Assembly (NCBI RefSeq): GCF_021654775.1
Contig: NZ_AP025343.1
Span: 806,001 to 870,000, forward strand
Direction of reading: 5' to 3'
From: Paenibacillus azoreducens
Lineage (GTDB): Bacteria > Bacillota > Bacilli > Paenibacillales > Paenibacillaceae
DNA: 64,000 nucleotides
Below are positions 7,702-16,507 of this stretch, piece by piece; position 1 is the first letter of the stretch, and the number at the start of each line of letters is the position of its first letter. Both the position numbers and the translations under genes were made by a program. The notes under the pieces are model-generated. The model did no database searches and was not told where the DNA came from. It saw only the letters and a program-made list of their open reading frames with translations.

Positions 7702-8382
7702 GTGAAGCAGATAGTTTTTATTGGAGATTGTGATAAAACGGATCTTTTATTTTACGTATGCAAACTGCTCGGCATGGAGCATGAGGTTTTGCTGGCGGAT
7801 CTGACCCGAAGCGGAAGATATCGGCATACCTATCCCAAAATGGAGATGGAAGCCGAGATTCATCAATACGACAATTTCGATATTGCCGAATCCGTTCCGG
7901 ATATAACCGGAATTAGCGAGCTAACCGCTTCGAATGCTTACGATTACGTCATTGTGGATATTGATGACCCATTCAAAATCGGCGGCCTGGCTTCCTTGAA
8001 TGATTTCTACTTGGTAACCTCCTATGATAATCATTCTATCCAGGAAAATAAGGTACTGCTCGAAGCGTTGGTCCGGGAATTGTCCAAAGACCGGCTGGTC
8101 ACCATGACCAAAGTCATCTGCGAGGTTGAACATACCTTTACGGAGGATTTTCTGGTCCAGCAATATGATCATCTCCCGATTGAGTGGAGGGAGCCGTTGA
8201 TCTACGTGCCAGACGAACGGGATTTGAGCCGTAAAATAAACAATCAATTTTCCGGAACGGTCCAGTTGAAACGGTTGTCCCCCGAATACAAGCTGGTGAT
8301 TAAAAGTATTGTCGAATCCATTTTGGGGATTGAAGCGAAGCAAGCGCACGCTTTATGGAAGCAGGCGGAAAGGAGCAAATAG
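7702..8382 (+). CDS. Degenerate ParA/MinD-like protein of the Tad-like locus
   Basis: A 226-residue soluble protein starting at GTG 7702. The first strand and loop read IVFIGDCDKTDLLFYVCKLLG, which has the position and hydrophobic pattern of a SIMIBI ATPase P-loop, but the glycine-rich KGG/GKT core is replaced by DCDKTD. YDYVIVDIDDP is the Walker-B-like strand. It therefore resembles a ParA-type protein that may no longer hydrolyse ATP. It lies between the SAF gene and a second ParA-like gene, with its end two bases before the next start, so it is part of the same operon. Confidence 0.6.
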   Translation: MKQIVFIGDCDKTDLLFYVCKLLGMEHEVLLADLTRSGRYRHTYPKMEMEAEIHQYDNFDIAESVPDITGISELTASNAYDYVIVDIDDPFKIGGLASLNDFYLVTSYDNHSIQENKVLLEALVRELSKDRLVTMTKVICEVEHTFTEDFLVQQYDHLPIEWREPLIYVPDERDLSRKINNQFSGTVQLKRLSPEYKLVIKSIVESILGIEAKQAHALWKQAERSK

Positions 8383-8383
8383 G

Positions 8384-9229
8384 ATGGGAAGAGTAACATT
8401 TTGGGGGATGCAGCATGGACTCGGGATTACAAGCGCGACCGCGGCGGTTGCGGCTTTCCTTGGTTCCGATTATACGGTTCGCACTTTGGTGTCGCAGCCT
8501 CAATGGTCGGATTTTACTTTGGAGAAATGCTTTGGCAAAGCTGTTTCCAACTATAATAAGCCTTTTTCGGATGTTTCGGCTCGGGGGATTGATGCTTTGG
8601 AACGGGCTGCGCGAAGCAATAAGCTGGAACGGGATACGATCAAAAACCACGCCCTGCCGATCGAACGCGGACGGTTGGACTTGCTGCAGGCGACGGAGAA
8701 AATGGACAAGCTCCATTTTGAAAATGCCGTGGATGTTATCAATATCATCTTTGATAAGGCAGAGGATTATTATGAAGCAATTTTGCTGGATGGACACAGC
8801 GGCGGCAATCAAGCGGTCACCAATCGGCTGATGCGCGATTCCGATTTGATTGTAGTTTGCCTTAATCAGAATGTAAATGTTTTAAACAAATATTTTGACC
8901 CGTCCAAAGAGTATTGGCCAAAGGCGCTGCATCATGTTCCCCATATCCTTCTGCTCACGCAGTATGACCATGATTCTAAATATAAAGTGAAAAATATTGC
9001 GGCCAAATACAAATATAAGGGCGGAATATTTCCGCTTTCATACAATACGGATTTTCGGGATCACTTAAATGACGGGGATATCAGAGGGTTCTTCGCCAGA
9101 AATAAAAATGTGCACAAGCAGCATGAGAACTATATGTTCATGAAAGAAATCCGGCAAATTGCCGAATGTATCCTGGATCGAATCGAAGTATATGCACAGA
9201 GTAAGCAGGCGGAAAGAAGGGCCTTGTAA
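8384..9229 (+). CDS. ParA-like ATPase of the Tad-like locus
   Basis: A 281-residue protein. ATG 8384 is chosen over the in-frame upstream ATG 8309, because it follows AAAGGAG and the preceding gene stops at 8382. The N-terminus has the modified P-loop WGMQHGLGITSATAAVAAFLG (residues 6-26), with GITS in place of GKTT, and YYEAILLDGHSGG is a Walker-B-like strand. LIVVCLNQNVNVLNKYFD matches the switch region of MinD/ParA partners. Role inferred: positioning or assembly of the secretion ATPase encoded next, whose start touches this stop. Confidence 0.65.
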   Translation: MGRVTFWGMQHGLGITSATAAVAAFLGSDYTVRTLVSQPQWSDFTLEKCFGKAVSNYNKPFSDVSARGIDALERAARSNKLERDTIKNHALPIERGRLDLLQATEKMDKLHFENAVDVINIIFDKAEDYYEAILLDGHSGGNQAVTNRLMRDSDLIVVCLNQNVNVLNKYFDPSKEYWPKALHHVPHILLLTQYDHDSKYKVKNIAAKYKYKGGIFPLSYNTDFRDHLNDGDIRGFFARNKNVHKQHENYMFMKEIRQIAECILDRIEVYAQSKQAERRAL

Positions 9230-11149
9230 ATGGGCTTGGCTTTCACGATTAACTTTGTTGTTATTGTTCTCATTTTAATTCTGCTGATTGTGTTTTTATG
9301 GATTAAATTCAACCAAAAACCCTCATATACAGACCAAGTTCAAGGCAAAAAACAATCCTATGCTCAGGAGCACTACAAGTTTGAAACGATACTGAATTAC
9401 GTCAAAAGGACCATCAACGAGTACGTAAACAGCAATCTGCTCGATATGGGGCTGTCGGGAGAAGAATACCAGCGAAGACAGGCGATCGTTTCCGAGCTGA
9501 GAAGCGCCATGAAAAATGCAACCTCGGGCGATATCCAGGAGAAGATTTACCTTAAACAATATATCTATGATTTGCTGGACAGGAATTACGGATTTGACGG
9601 GGAGAACATCAATAGGGTGATTCCTTTTGACAATCCGGAGCGGCTGAGCCATCAGGACAAGTTCGATATCATGCTCTATTTGTACAAACAGAAATACGGC
9701 TTTCAGGGGCTTGCGAAATGGATTGACAAATACGGACTCGACACGCCTAAAAAGGTTATCGAAGACGGAACGGTGGATTCCTATATCATTACGGGGGAAG
9801 AGATTGACCGGATTTTCGGCAAGGAGTATAAGGCGGATCTGGAATATGCGGACAAGCTCAAGATTGTGACGCAGCGGATTTATCAGCACTACAAAGGTTT
9901 TGGTGTAATTGACGAAATCAGGGATATGTCCATTGATGGTGTATCCGGGGGCGTATCGGGCATTCCGGTCAGCATGCAGGTCATTGAAGACGAAATGGAA
10001 CTTTTGCATGGCATGAAGCATTCGAAGCATCCGGGTTATCAAAGCGTGTGGATTTTCTTCCGGGGCAAATCAATCCATTTATCCTTCCTTACCTTCGGTT
10101 CGGAGCTTGAGCTGAAGCGCGTATGCCAGAATATTTACAAATACGATAATCCGGGCCAGCTTACCGAAACGAACGGCTATAAGGTAAACGAAATGAAAGA
10201 CGGCTCGCGCGTAGTTGTCGTACGTCCGCCTTTTGCGGAGAGCTGGGCATTTTTCGTCCGGAAGTTCGATCTGCCCAATATGAATCTGGAACGATTGGTT
10301 TCTTCAGAAAAAGCAGAAAATGCCGACCTGCCGCGGGAGATGATCAAACATCTGATGAAGGGAGCGCAGGTTACCGCCTTTACGGGGCCGCAGGGTTCGG
10401 GAAAAACCAGTTTGGTCATGGCTGCTGTGAAATATATTTATGCCACATTGACGCTGCGGATTCAGGAGATGACCTTCGAGCTTCATCTAAGAAGACTTTA
10501 TCCCGAACGGAACATCCTTTCGTTCAGAGAAACCGACAGCATTACCGGTCAAGCCGGGCTCGATCTCCAGAAAAAAACGGACGGTTCGGTCAATATCCTC
10601 GGGGAGGTTGCTACCGACCCGGTTGCGGCATGGATGATTCAGATGTCCCAGGTCGCGAGTTTGTTTACGGTTTTCACTCACCATGCGACGACAGCAAGAG
10701 AACTGGTATGGTCATTGCGAAATTCCCTGCTTAAGACAGGGGTTTTTCAAAATGAAAGAATCGCCGAGGAGCAGGTCGTGAATGCCGTGAAGTGGGATAT
10801 ACATCTTAGAAAAGAAAATGACGGCAGGCGTTATATCGAACGGATTACGGAGATCGTACCGGTAACGTATGATGAGGATTTGTTCGGTACGGAGAAATCC
10901 TCATCCATTGGCGACACCATGGAAAGCAAAATGGACGCGCTGCTCGAGCTGCAAAAAGAAGTTTACATGAGAAGCAGCGGACGCGTCTGGAACGCCCGCA
11001 ACATTATTGAATACCGGGATGGGGAATATGTTGCGGCTGCCCCAATTTCCTCTGCGAAGATTGAAAGTATGATGTTTAACATGAATGCGGGGGACCGGGA
11101 ACAGTTTCAGCAGTTTTTAGATCGGTATTGGGGGGAGCAGCATGAATAA
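9230..11149 (+). CDS. TadA/CpaF-type secretion ATPase with N-terminal membrane helix
   Basis: A 639-residue protein. Residues 5-25 form a hydrophobic helix, unusual for TadA, which is normally soluble. The C-terminal half is a VirB11/GspE-superfamily motor: Walker A GPQGSGKTS near residue 386, a conserved acidic pair in the FELHLRR/ERNILSFRE region, Walker-B-like VNILGEVATD near residue 455, and the His box FTHHATTARE near residue 484. The ATG directly follows the upstream TAA. This is the energising ATPase of the Tad-like machine. Anchoring of the motor in the membrane is a feature of this locus worth noting. Confidence 0.85.
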   Translation: MGLAFTINFVVIVLILILLIVFLWIKFNQKPSYTDQVQGKKQSYAQEHYKFETILNYVKRTINEYVNSNLLDMGLSGEEYQRRQAIVSELRSAMKNATSGDIQEKIYLKQYIYDLLDRNYGFDGENINRVIPFDNPERLSHQDKFDIMLYLYKQKYGFQGLAKWIDKYGLDTPKKVIEDGTVDSYIITGEEIDRIFGKEYKADLEYADKLKIVTQRIYQHYKGFGVIDEIRDMSIDGVSGGVSGIPVSMQVIEDEMELLHGMKHSKHPGYQSVWIFFRGKSIHLSFLTFGSELELKRVCQNIYKYDNPGQLTETNGYKVNEMKDGSRVVVVRPPFAESWAFFVRKFDLPNMNLERLVSSEKAENADLPREMIKHLMKGAQVTAFTGPQGSGKTSLVMAAVKYIYATLTLRIQEMTFELHLRRLYPERNILSFRETDSITGQAGLDLQKKTDGSVNILGEVATDPVAAWMIQMSQVASLFTVFTHHATTARELVWSLRNSLLKTGVFQNERIAEEQVVNAVKWDIHLRKENDGRRYIERITEIVPVTYDEDLFGTEKSSSIGDTMESKMDALLELQKEVYMRSSGRVWNARNIIEYRDGEYVAAAPISSAKIESMMFNMNAGDREQFQQFLDRYWGEQHE

Positions 11150-13211
11150 ATGGTTCTGGATTCTTCTCGTTTGCGGAACGGCTGTCGCTCTCTCCGGAGG
11201 TTTTTTGATCTACACTGTGCTGAAAGAAAGGAAACGCAAGAAAAATTTCGGAAGCGTATGGACGACTGCGGCACAATCCGGTAGAAGAACCCATCCGAAG
11301 CTGCTTATTTTTTATCAAAAATCGTATGTGAAATTGCAGAAGGTACCTGTATTCAAAAGCCAAATCAGGCGCATACGCAAAAGGCTTTCCGCGATTAATA
11401 CTTATGATGAATATACGCTTCGTAAGGAAACGATGAGGATCACGTATCTTTCTCTCGGATCGCTTCTGCTCGTGCTCATTATTTTGGCGATTTTCAGCCG
11501 AAGCTGGATTGCGGTGTTTTTTGGAGTATTGATCAGCGTCGTCGTTAACGAGTTGTTTCTGGACCTTTTCATAAATCGGATTGAGGACAAGCAGTTGAAG
11601 CAGTTCGCCCATTTTCTTGAGGACAACCGCCATTACTATCAGGAGCTGCGCATGGTGGACGAGTCGATCTATCAGGCTGCACAGGTATCGGCGCATGAAA
11701 TCAAGCTTCAGGTGGAAAAAATCCATGAAATTCTCACCTCCGACGAACCGACGAAGGGATTGGAAAAATATTATGCGGTGGCTCCGAACCGGTATCTGAA
11801 GGTTTTTTCGGGGATTTCGCATCTGGTGCAGGAATACGGGGACCGCACATTGCAAAAAGGTTCGATGTATTTGAATGCGATCAATAAACTGGTGCAGGAA
11901 ATTCGATATGACCTGCTGCGGCGGCAGAGACTCCGTTACAAACTAGGCGGTCTGACGATGATTGCACTTGCGCCGATTCTGATTTCATTTCCGCTTAAAC
12001 GATGGGGAGAATCCTACTTCCCGATTACTGTGGATTTCTACGAGGGTCGGATCGGGTATATTATCCAATTGTCCATTTATGCGATCGCCATCATCAGCTA
12101 TGTGCTGATCCGAAAGCTGGCGGAAAACGATGAAGCTAAATATGTTTCCAAGGGAAGGCGCAAGCAGTGGGAAAAGAAGATTTATCGCTGGCCGCCGGTT
12201 CGCTGGTTGGTGGATCGGCTCGTTCCGGCTCCACATACCCGCGAGCACTACCGTTTAAGCCTGCTATTAAAGGAAGCCAATTCTCCGCTTACAATCGAGT
12301 GGTTTTTCCTGCACCGTATATTGACAAGCATCGGCGGCTTTATCGGTGTGATCCTGATCGCCTTGTTTCTGCATTGGAATGCCGTCCATCACATCTGGAC
12401 GGATCCAACGAAGGAAGGAGCCAACATACTGGGCTACATGAATGATCAGGAGCTGCAAAATGCCAGGGAATTAACGAAATCAGACAATGAGATCATTCAG
12501 GATTTTAAGGGGACCCGGGATTTGCCGAGGGAAATGATCTTGCAGAGGGTTCAGGAGCAGCAGGAACCCTCGGACATCACAGCCTTGAATAATACCGTGA
12601 ATCGCATCATGGAGAAAATTCAATCGCTGAACAGCGAGTATTTGAAATGGTGGGAGGTACTGCTCGCTATCGCGATGGGCACGGGAGGCTATTATCTTCC
12701 TCTATGGATCCTGCAGTTTCAACGCCGGATGCGGGCGCTGGAGATGCAAAACGAAGTGGATCAATTCCATGCCCTGATTTCCATTCTCGCCGAGTTTGAA
12801 CGGATATCGGTAGAGTCGGTGCTGGAATGGATGGAGCGGTATGGCATCATATTCAAGCCGGCGATTCAGCGCGCGCTCTTAACCTATGACAGCGGGGCTG
12901 AAGAAGCGCTGAAAACATTGCAGCAGGAAGCTCCGTTTGAGTCCTTCGAGCGGATCGTGCGCAGATTGCTGCAGGCGGTTGAGAAAATTTCGATTCACGA
13001 TGCCTTTGATGACTTGGAAATGGAACAGGAATATTATGCGGAGCAGAAAAAGGAACGGCTGGAGCGGTTGATCCGGAAGAAAACGTCCTGGGGAAAATTG
13101 ATCGGCTGGACTCCGGGCGCGCTTCTGATCGGATTATATCTGGTGTTCCCGTTCCTGTACATGTCATTTAACCAATTAAGCGATTTGTCTACCAAAATAC
13201 AAACCATATAG
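11142..13211 (+). CDS. Fused TadB-TadC-like inner membrane platform protein
   Basis: A 689-residue protein with about seven membrane helices in two blocks. The first block covers residues 1-340, with helices at about 5-25, 100-145, 270-290 and 305-325. The second covers 380-689, with helices at about 385-410, 505-525 and 650-675. Each block has a long cytoplasmic region between helices, as in type II secretion F domains. Canonical Tad loci encode TadB and TadC separately; one chain of this size fits a fusion. ATG 11142 overlaps the tadA stop, which indicates coupled translation. It is expected to couple the ATPase to pseudopilin movement. Confidence 0.72.
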   Translation: MNKWFWILLVCGTAVALSGGFLIYTVLKERKRKKNFGSVWTTAAQSGRRTHPKLLIFYQKSYVKLQKVPVFKSQIRRIRKRLSAINTYDEYTLRKETMRITYLSLGSLLLVLIILAIFSRSWIAVFFGVLISVVVNELFLDLFINRIEDKQLKQFAHFLEDNRHYYQELRMVDESIYQAAQVSAHEIKLQVEKIHEILTSDEPTKGLEKYYAVAPNRYLKVFSGISHLVQEYGDRTLQKGSMYLNAINKLVQEIRYDLLRRQRLRYKLGGLTMIALAPILISFPLKRWGESYFPITVDFYEGRIGYIIQLSIYAIAIISYVLIRKLAENDEAKYVSKGRRKQWEKKIYRWPPVRWLVDRLVPAPHTREHYRLSLLLKEANSPLTIEWFFLHRILTSIGGFIGVILIALFLHWNAVHHIWTDPTKEGANILGYMNDQELQNARELTKSDNEIIQDFKGTRDLPREMILQRVQEQQEPSDITALNNTVNRIMEKIQSLNSEYLKWWEVLLAIAMGTGGYYLPLWILQFQRRMRALEMQNEVDQFHALISILAEFERISVESVLEWMERYGIIFKPAIQRALLTYDSGAEEALKTLQQEAPFESFERIVRRLLQAVEKISIHDAFDDLEMEQEYYAEQKKERLERLIRKKTSWGKLIGWTPGALLIGLYLVFPFLYMSFNQLSDLSTKIQTI

Positions 13212-13229
13212 CAAAGGGGATTGATAAGT

Positions 13230-13787
13230 ATGGAAGAAAATACTGGCGTCGGTATACGAGTTGCGGCAGGGATATTCCTGACCATCATGCTGATCACGAT
13301 TGTGGTTATTATTACGATTTCATCCCAGGATGCGGCCAAGCAGGGGCAGACCAAAATGGCTTCGATCACGACCCAACTGTCGGATACGGAATTTAATACG
13401 TACAATAACACGACGTTGTCGGGAAGTCAGGTTATGAATGCGATTAGGCAATATATGAATTTAAAACAATTTGGGATAAAGGTTGTAACAGGTAAGCAGC
13501 GGGGAAGTTCCGAGAGTTTCTATGGAAATCCTTTTACAGAGAAGAACGGAATGATAGAAACAATTGAGGGGGATAATTTAAAAAGGCTCAAACTGGATGA
13601 AGCTCAAAATGAAGCATCTCCTGAGTATATTAATCCAAGCGGTCAATTTAAATCGTATATCGTAAGAGATTCAAACAACATGATCCGTGGCATTGTTTTC
13701 GAGCAGTTAAAATTATCCGGCATCTCCTTCCCCAATGAGGAAGGAGATGACCTTCTATATCGGTGGGATTATGAACGATACTGTTGA
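13230..13787 (+). CDS. Single-helix pseudopilin-like protein 1
   Basis: A 185-residue protein with one N-terminal hydrophobic helix (about residues 8-31) and a hydrophilic outer domain rich in Asn and Ser. ATG 13230 follows AAAGGGGA. I do not recognise a named family, and there is no clear prepilin peptidase motif. Position directly behind the TadB-TadC fusion and the one-helix layout suggest a pseudopilin or pilus tip component. It overlaps the next gene by 17 bases. Confidence 0.55.
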   Translation: MEENTGVGIRVAAGIFLTIMLITIVVIITISSQDAAKQGQTKMASITTQLSDTEFNTYNNTTLSGSQVMNAIRQYMNLKQFGIKVVTGKQRGSSESFYGNPFTEKNGMIETIEGDNLKRLKLDEAQNEASPEYINPSGQFKSYIVRDSNNMIRGIVFEQLKLSGISFPNEEGDDLLYRWDYERYC

Positions 13788-14151
13788 AAGATCCATCATC
13801 ATTGTGGTTGAGCTTTTTATCTTTATCACCGCCTGCATATTCGCCATTAACGGGATCAATATCCAAGAAGCCGCGGTGAATGTCGTACATAAATCAACCA
13901 TGCAGGATGAAAAAAGATTATTTACCGATTTGAAGGACAAAGGCTTTGAAACGTACACCGGAGCTGAAGTGCTGCAAAGCATTTATCACATCCGTGAACT
14001 AAATGCGGATATCCGCGTCAATGGTTACCTTTTCTCCAAAAATGCAGAGATTGAAGATATAAACGTTTCCGTTATTTCCCTTAACCGGACCTACCAGGTG
14101 CAGTATATCCGCGGTTCGGACGGAGAGGTTCACACAATTGTTTTTTCCTAA
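13771..14151 (+). CDS. Single-helix pseudopilin-like protein 2
   Basis: A 126-residue protein with a hydrophobic helix at about residues 9-28 and a small outer domain. An earlier in-frame ATG (13735) exists, but ATG 13771 has GGTGGGA before it and gives the layout of its neighbours. No family recognised. It is in a tight overlapping run with the genes before and after. Confidence 0.55.
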   Translation: MNDTVERSIIIVVELFIFITACIFAINGINIQEAAVNVVHKSTMQDEKRLFTDLKDKGFETYTGAEVLQSIYHIRELNADIRVNGYLFSKNAEIEDINVSVISLNRTYQVQYIRGSDGEVHTIVFS

Positions 14152-14154
14152 AGG

Positions 14155-14718
14155 GTGATTACACTGGAATTCTCTTTATCAAAAACCCTGGGCGTGTTGA
14201 TCGCGCTGATATTAATGTTCGCTTACCCGCTTTATCAGCAGGCCCAGAGACAGGATACTTTATCGCAAATCGTCGTACATTCGGCGGTCACGGAATTCGT
14301 GGATGCGGCCCGGACGAAAGGATATATCACGCCGGTGATGTATACAGATCTGACACGCAAGCTTGGGGCGACCGGAAATCAATATGATATCAAAATGGAG
14401 CATCTGCATAAGAAGTATCATCCCGTTTATACCGACCCGGCGGATCCAACATCTTTTAAGAACAGCTTTGCAACCTATTTTGACGGTCATTACACCGATG
14501 AAATCATGAAAAGACTTTTTCCGGACAACGCTTTGGGGCTGGAAGATAACAACCGGAGGTACCTCATGGCCGAAGGCGATTTTTTTACCGTCAAGGCCAA
14601 AAATATTAACCGGACCATGGCGACGGTCTTGCAGGACTTTTTCCTGAACGGCAACACCGGGGACAACACTAGGATTTATATGCCGTATGGAGGCATGGTA
14701 TTAAATGAAGATTACTAA
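14155..14718 (+). CDS. Single-helix pseudopilin-like protein 3
   Basis: A 187-residue protein with a hydrophobic helix at about residues 8-27 and then an outer domain. The frame opens at GTG 14155, but AAAGGGTG overlaps that codon and would better serve CTG 14164, so a rare CTG start is possible. It overlaps the next gene by 14 bases. No family recognised. Confidence 0.55.
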   Translation: MITLEFSLSKTLGVLIALILMFAYPLYQQAQRQDTLSQIVVHSAVTEFVDAARTKGYITPVMYTDLTRKLGATGNQYDIKMEHLHKKYHPVYTDPADPTSFKNSFATYFDGHYTDEIMKRLFPDNALGLEDNNRRYLMAEGDFFTVKAKNINRTMATVLQDFFLNGNTGDNTRIYMPYGGMVLNEDY

Positions 14719-15694
14719 TTTGGCTATTCTGTTTGTGTGCATCTTTCTACCGTTTATGCTTGTCCTGGATATGCGGACCAGGGATCAGGAAACGGTCCTC
14801 CAGCTGAAAAGCCAATATACCGCCGCCCTTCGCACTGCGGTGCAGGATGCCAGCAAGATGCTGAATATCAACGAACTGCAGGAATATGAAGCGGGATATC
14901 AATCGGTGAAATTTTTTAAAGTGAATAAGGAACTGGCTCTGGATACGTTTTTTCGGACCTTATATTTGAATTTTGGGGTTGAAAATGATCCGATTGGGCA
15001 GGGGACATTGGCCTCGTACATTCCGGTAATCGGTATTACCGATTATGACGGCTTTTTCTTATATACGATGTCGGAATACAAGGATCAAACCGGACAAAAC
15101 CTTGCAAAACCGATGTGGCGCCCCAAAAAACCTTACGCATATTCGGACGGTAGCGGTAACAGCATTAATTTTACATTGGACAGCTATGTCCATGCCTATG
15201 ATGCGGCCAGCGGCAAATGGGTTGAAGGCTTTCGGGAGGATTTGCAGGGCATAACTTCCATCCCTCTGCTAAATGATCCCGTGAACTTCGATTCCGTTCG
15301 GCGAAGCACGATCATCCGAAGCATTCAGAGGGATTTGGCCTATTTCATCAATGCATACAATGAATACGCCATCCGGAACGGGATTAGCTATACGTTTAAG
15401 CTCCCGGAGATCCCCCATGAGGAATGGACCAATACAATTAACGATGTCGGAATCATCGCTTTTATTCAAGGGCTGCCGATTGGAGAGCAGATGTATAACA
15501 ATTACGCCCTTGGGGGAGGCCGGCTTGTCAAAAAGACCAATTTCTACGGGGCGATCGATCCGCAAACGGGAATCAAATATTACTATAAGACAACATGTGG
15601 TTTTCCTTATCAGGTGGAAGAAATATTTGATCATGCGAAAGACGCTGCCGCAGCGGGATATATTCCGAAGGAATGCGTGAATGGGGGCTCGTGA
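14705..15694 (+). CDS. Single-helix envelope protein 4, last gene of the Tad-like operon
   Basis: A 329-residue protein with an N-terminal helix (residues 4-22) and a large outer domain that has many Tyr and Gly residues. No named family recognised. ATG 14705 lies inside the end of the previous gene. It is the last member of the overlapping run, and it is followed at once by the first unit of the lipase/immunity array on the opposite strand, with no terminator seen in between. Confidence 0.55.
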   Translation: MKITNLAILFVCIFLPFMLVLDMRTRDQETVLQLKSQYTAALRTAVQDASKMLNINELQEYEAGYQSVKFFKVNKELALDTFFRTLYLNFGVENDPIGQGTLASYIPVIGITDYDGFFLYTMSEYKDQTGQNLAKPMWRPKKPYAYSDGSGNSINFTLDSYVHAYDAASGKWVEGFREDLQGITSIPLLNDPVNFDSVRRSTIIRSIQRDLAYFINAYNEYAIRNGISYTFKLPEIPHEEWTNTINDVGIIAFIQGLPIGEQMYNNYALGGGRLVKKTNFYGAIDPQTGIKYYYKTTCGFPYQVEEIFDHAKDAAAAGYIPKECVNGGS

Positions 15695-15741
15695 GGCATT
15701 GGTAAAAATAGAAAGGGGATATGGACATGAAGCGATGCGAT

Positions 15742-16104
15742 TCATTTTTTGGTGTCTTCAGTGGAGGATTTGTTTTTTTGGTCAGGCTTCACCCTACGGT
15801 CCATTACTTTGCTAGATCCTCCTACTTGACTAATTTTAAATGTCCCGTGATCAATCATAATGTCAAAGGTAGCGTCTTTGTCCCCTGACATGTGTCCGTA
15901 TAATACAATTGTTGAGCTCATAGGATCAAGAAACTCGTAATTATCAGAAAAAACCACATCGGCATTAAAATTGTCTTTCATATACTGTTGTGCAATAGGA
16001 ACAGCTTTATTATAGATGGCTTCTTTTTTTGATTTGGTCATACATCCTCCTATCAAAATCGACATTAGAGTGAAGATAATAAATAATCTCAAAAGAGTTT
16101 TCAT
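15742..16104 (-). CDS. Immunity-type lipoprotein A (TilA/DUF1433-like)
   Basis: A 120-residue lipoprotein. The signal peptide ends in a lipobox, LIGGC near residue 20, so the mature protein would be anchored outside the membrane. The mature part has a short helix with the motif AQQYMKDNFNADV, then strands around DPMSSTIVLYGH. The pattern resembles DUF1433 lipoproteins such as TilA, the immunity protein for the S. aureus type VII lipase TslA; this resemblance is by eye. A and E form one subtype (MIDHGTFKISQVGGS). It diverges from a deleted lipase gene. Confidence 0.7.
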   Translation of the reverse strand: MKTLLRLFIIFTLMSILIGGCMTKSKKEAIYNKAVPIAQQYMKDNFNADVVFSDNYEFLDPMSSTIVLYGHMSGDKDATFDIMIDHGTFKISQVGGSSKVMDRRVKPDQKNKSSTEDTKK

Positions 16105-16231
16105 AAGGTTTTATCCTTTCTATTCATTTTGGAATATGTGCTAGTATATCCACATTTTTTAACATTTGTATTTATTGGTGAAATACAACTGAATCAAAAA
16201 TGTAAATATCATAAATTAGATAGGTGGAAAT

Positions 16232-16467
16232 ATGAAATTCATAAAGGATAAGACATACCATGACATTTCAAAGTCATCCTATTTTAGGAATTTGAATAAT
16301 GGGAAAGCGTTGAGCTCTGATCATGATTGGGAAGTAGTAGAACCAGAGGGGGCTTTACTTCATGATACGAATGGTTCGTGCTTCGATGCAACCGTTTATA
16401 AAATATAAATACGGATCAGGTTATCATTGCTTATCGTGGGACTGAGCCGCGTGCTGATCAAGGTTGA
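16232..16467 (+). pseudogene. Deletion remnant of a TslA-like lipase gene (module 1)
   Basis: It starts at ATG 16232 and matches the first 70 or so codons of the intact lipases (WEVVEPEGALLHDTNGS). One base is lost in the A-run near 16400, giving TAA 16406-16408, and then the sequence jumps from the codons for YRGTEP straight to the last codons, RADQG, ending at TGA 16465-16467. About 390 codons are missing. The downstream leader is the same as that behind the intact gene at 18288. Confidence 0.88.
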
Positions 16468-16507
16468 AGAGAAAATGTTATTTAAGACGAAGATAGGAGG
16501 AGTATGA

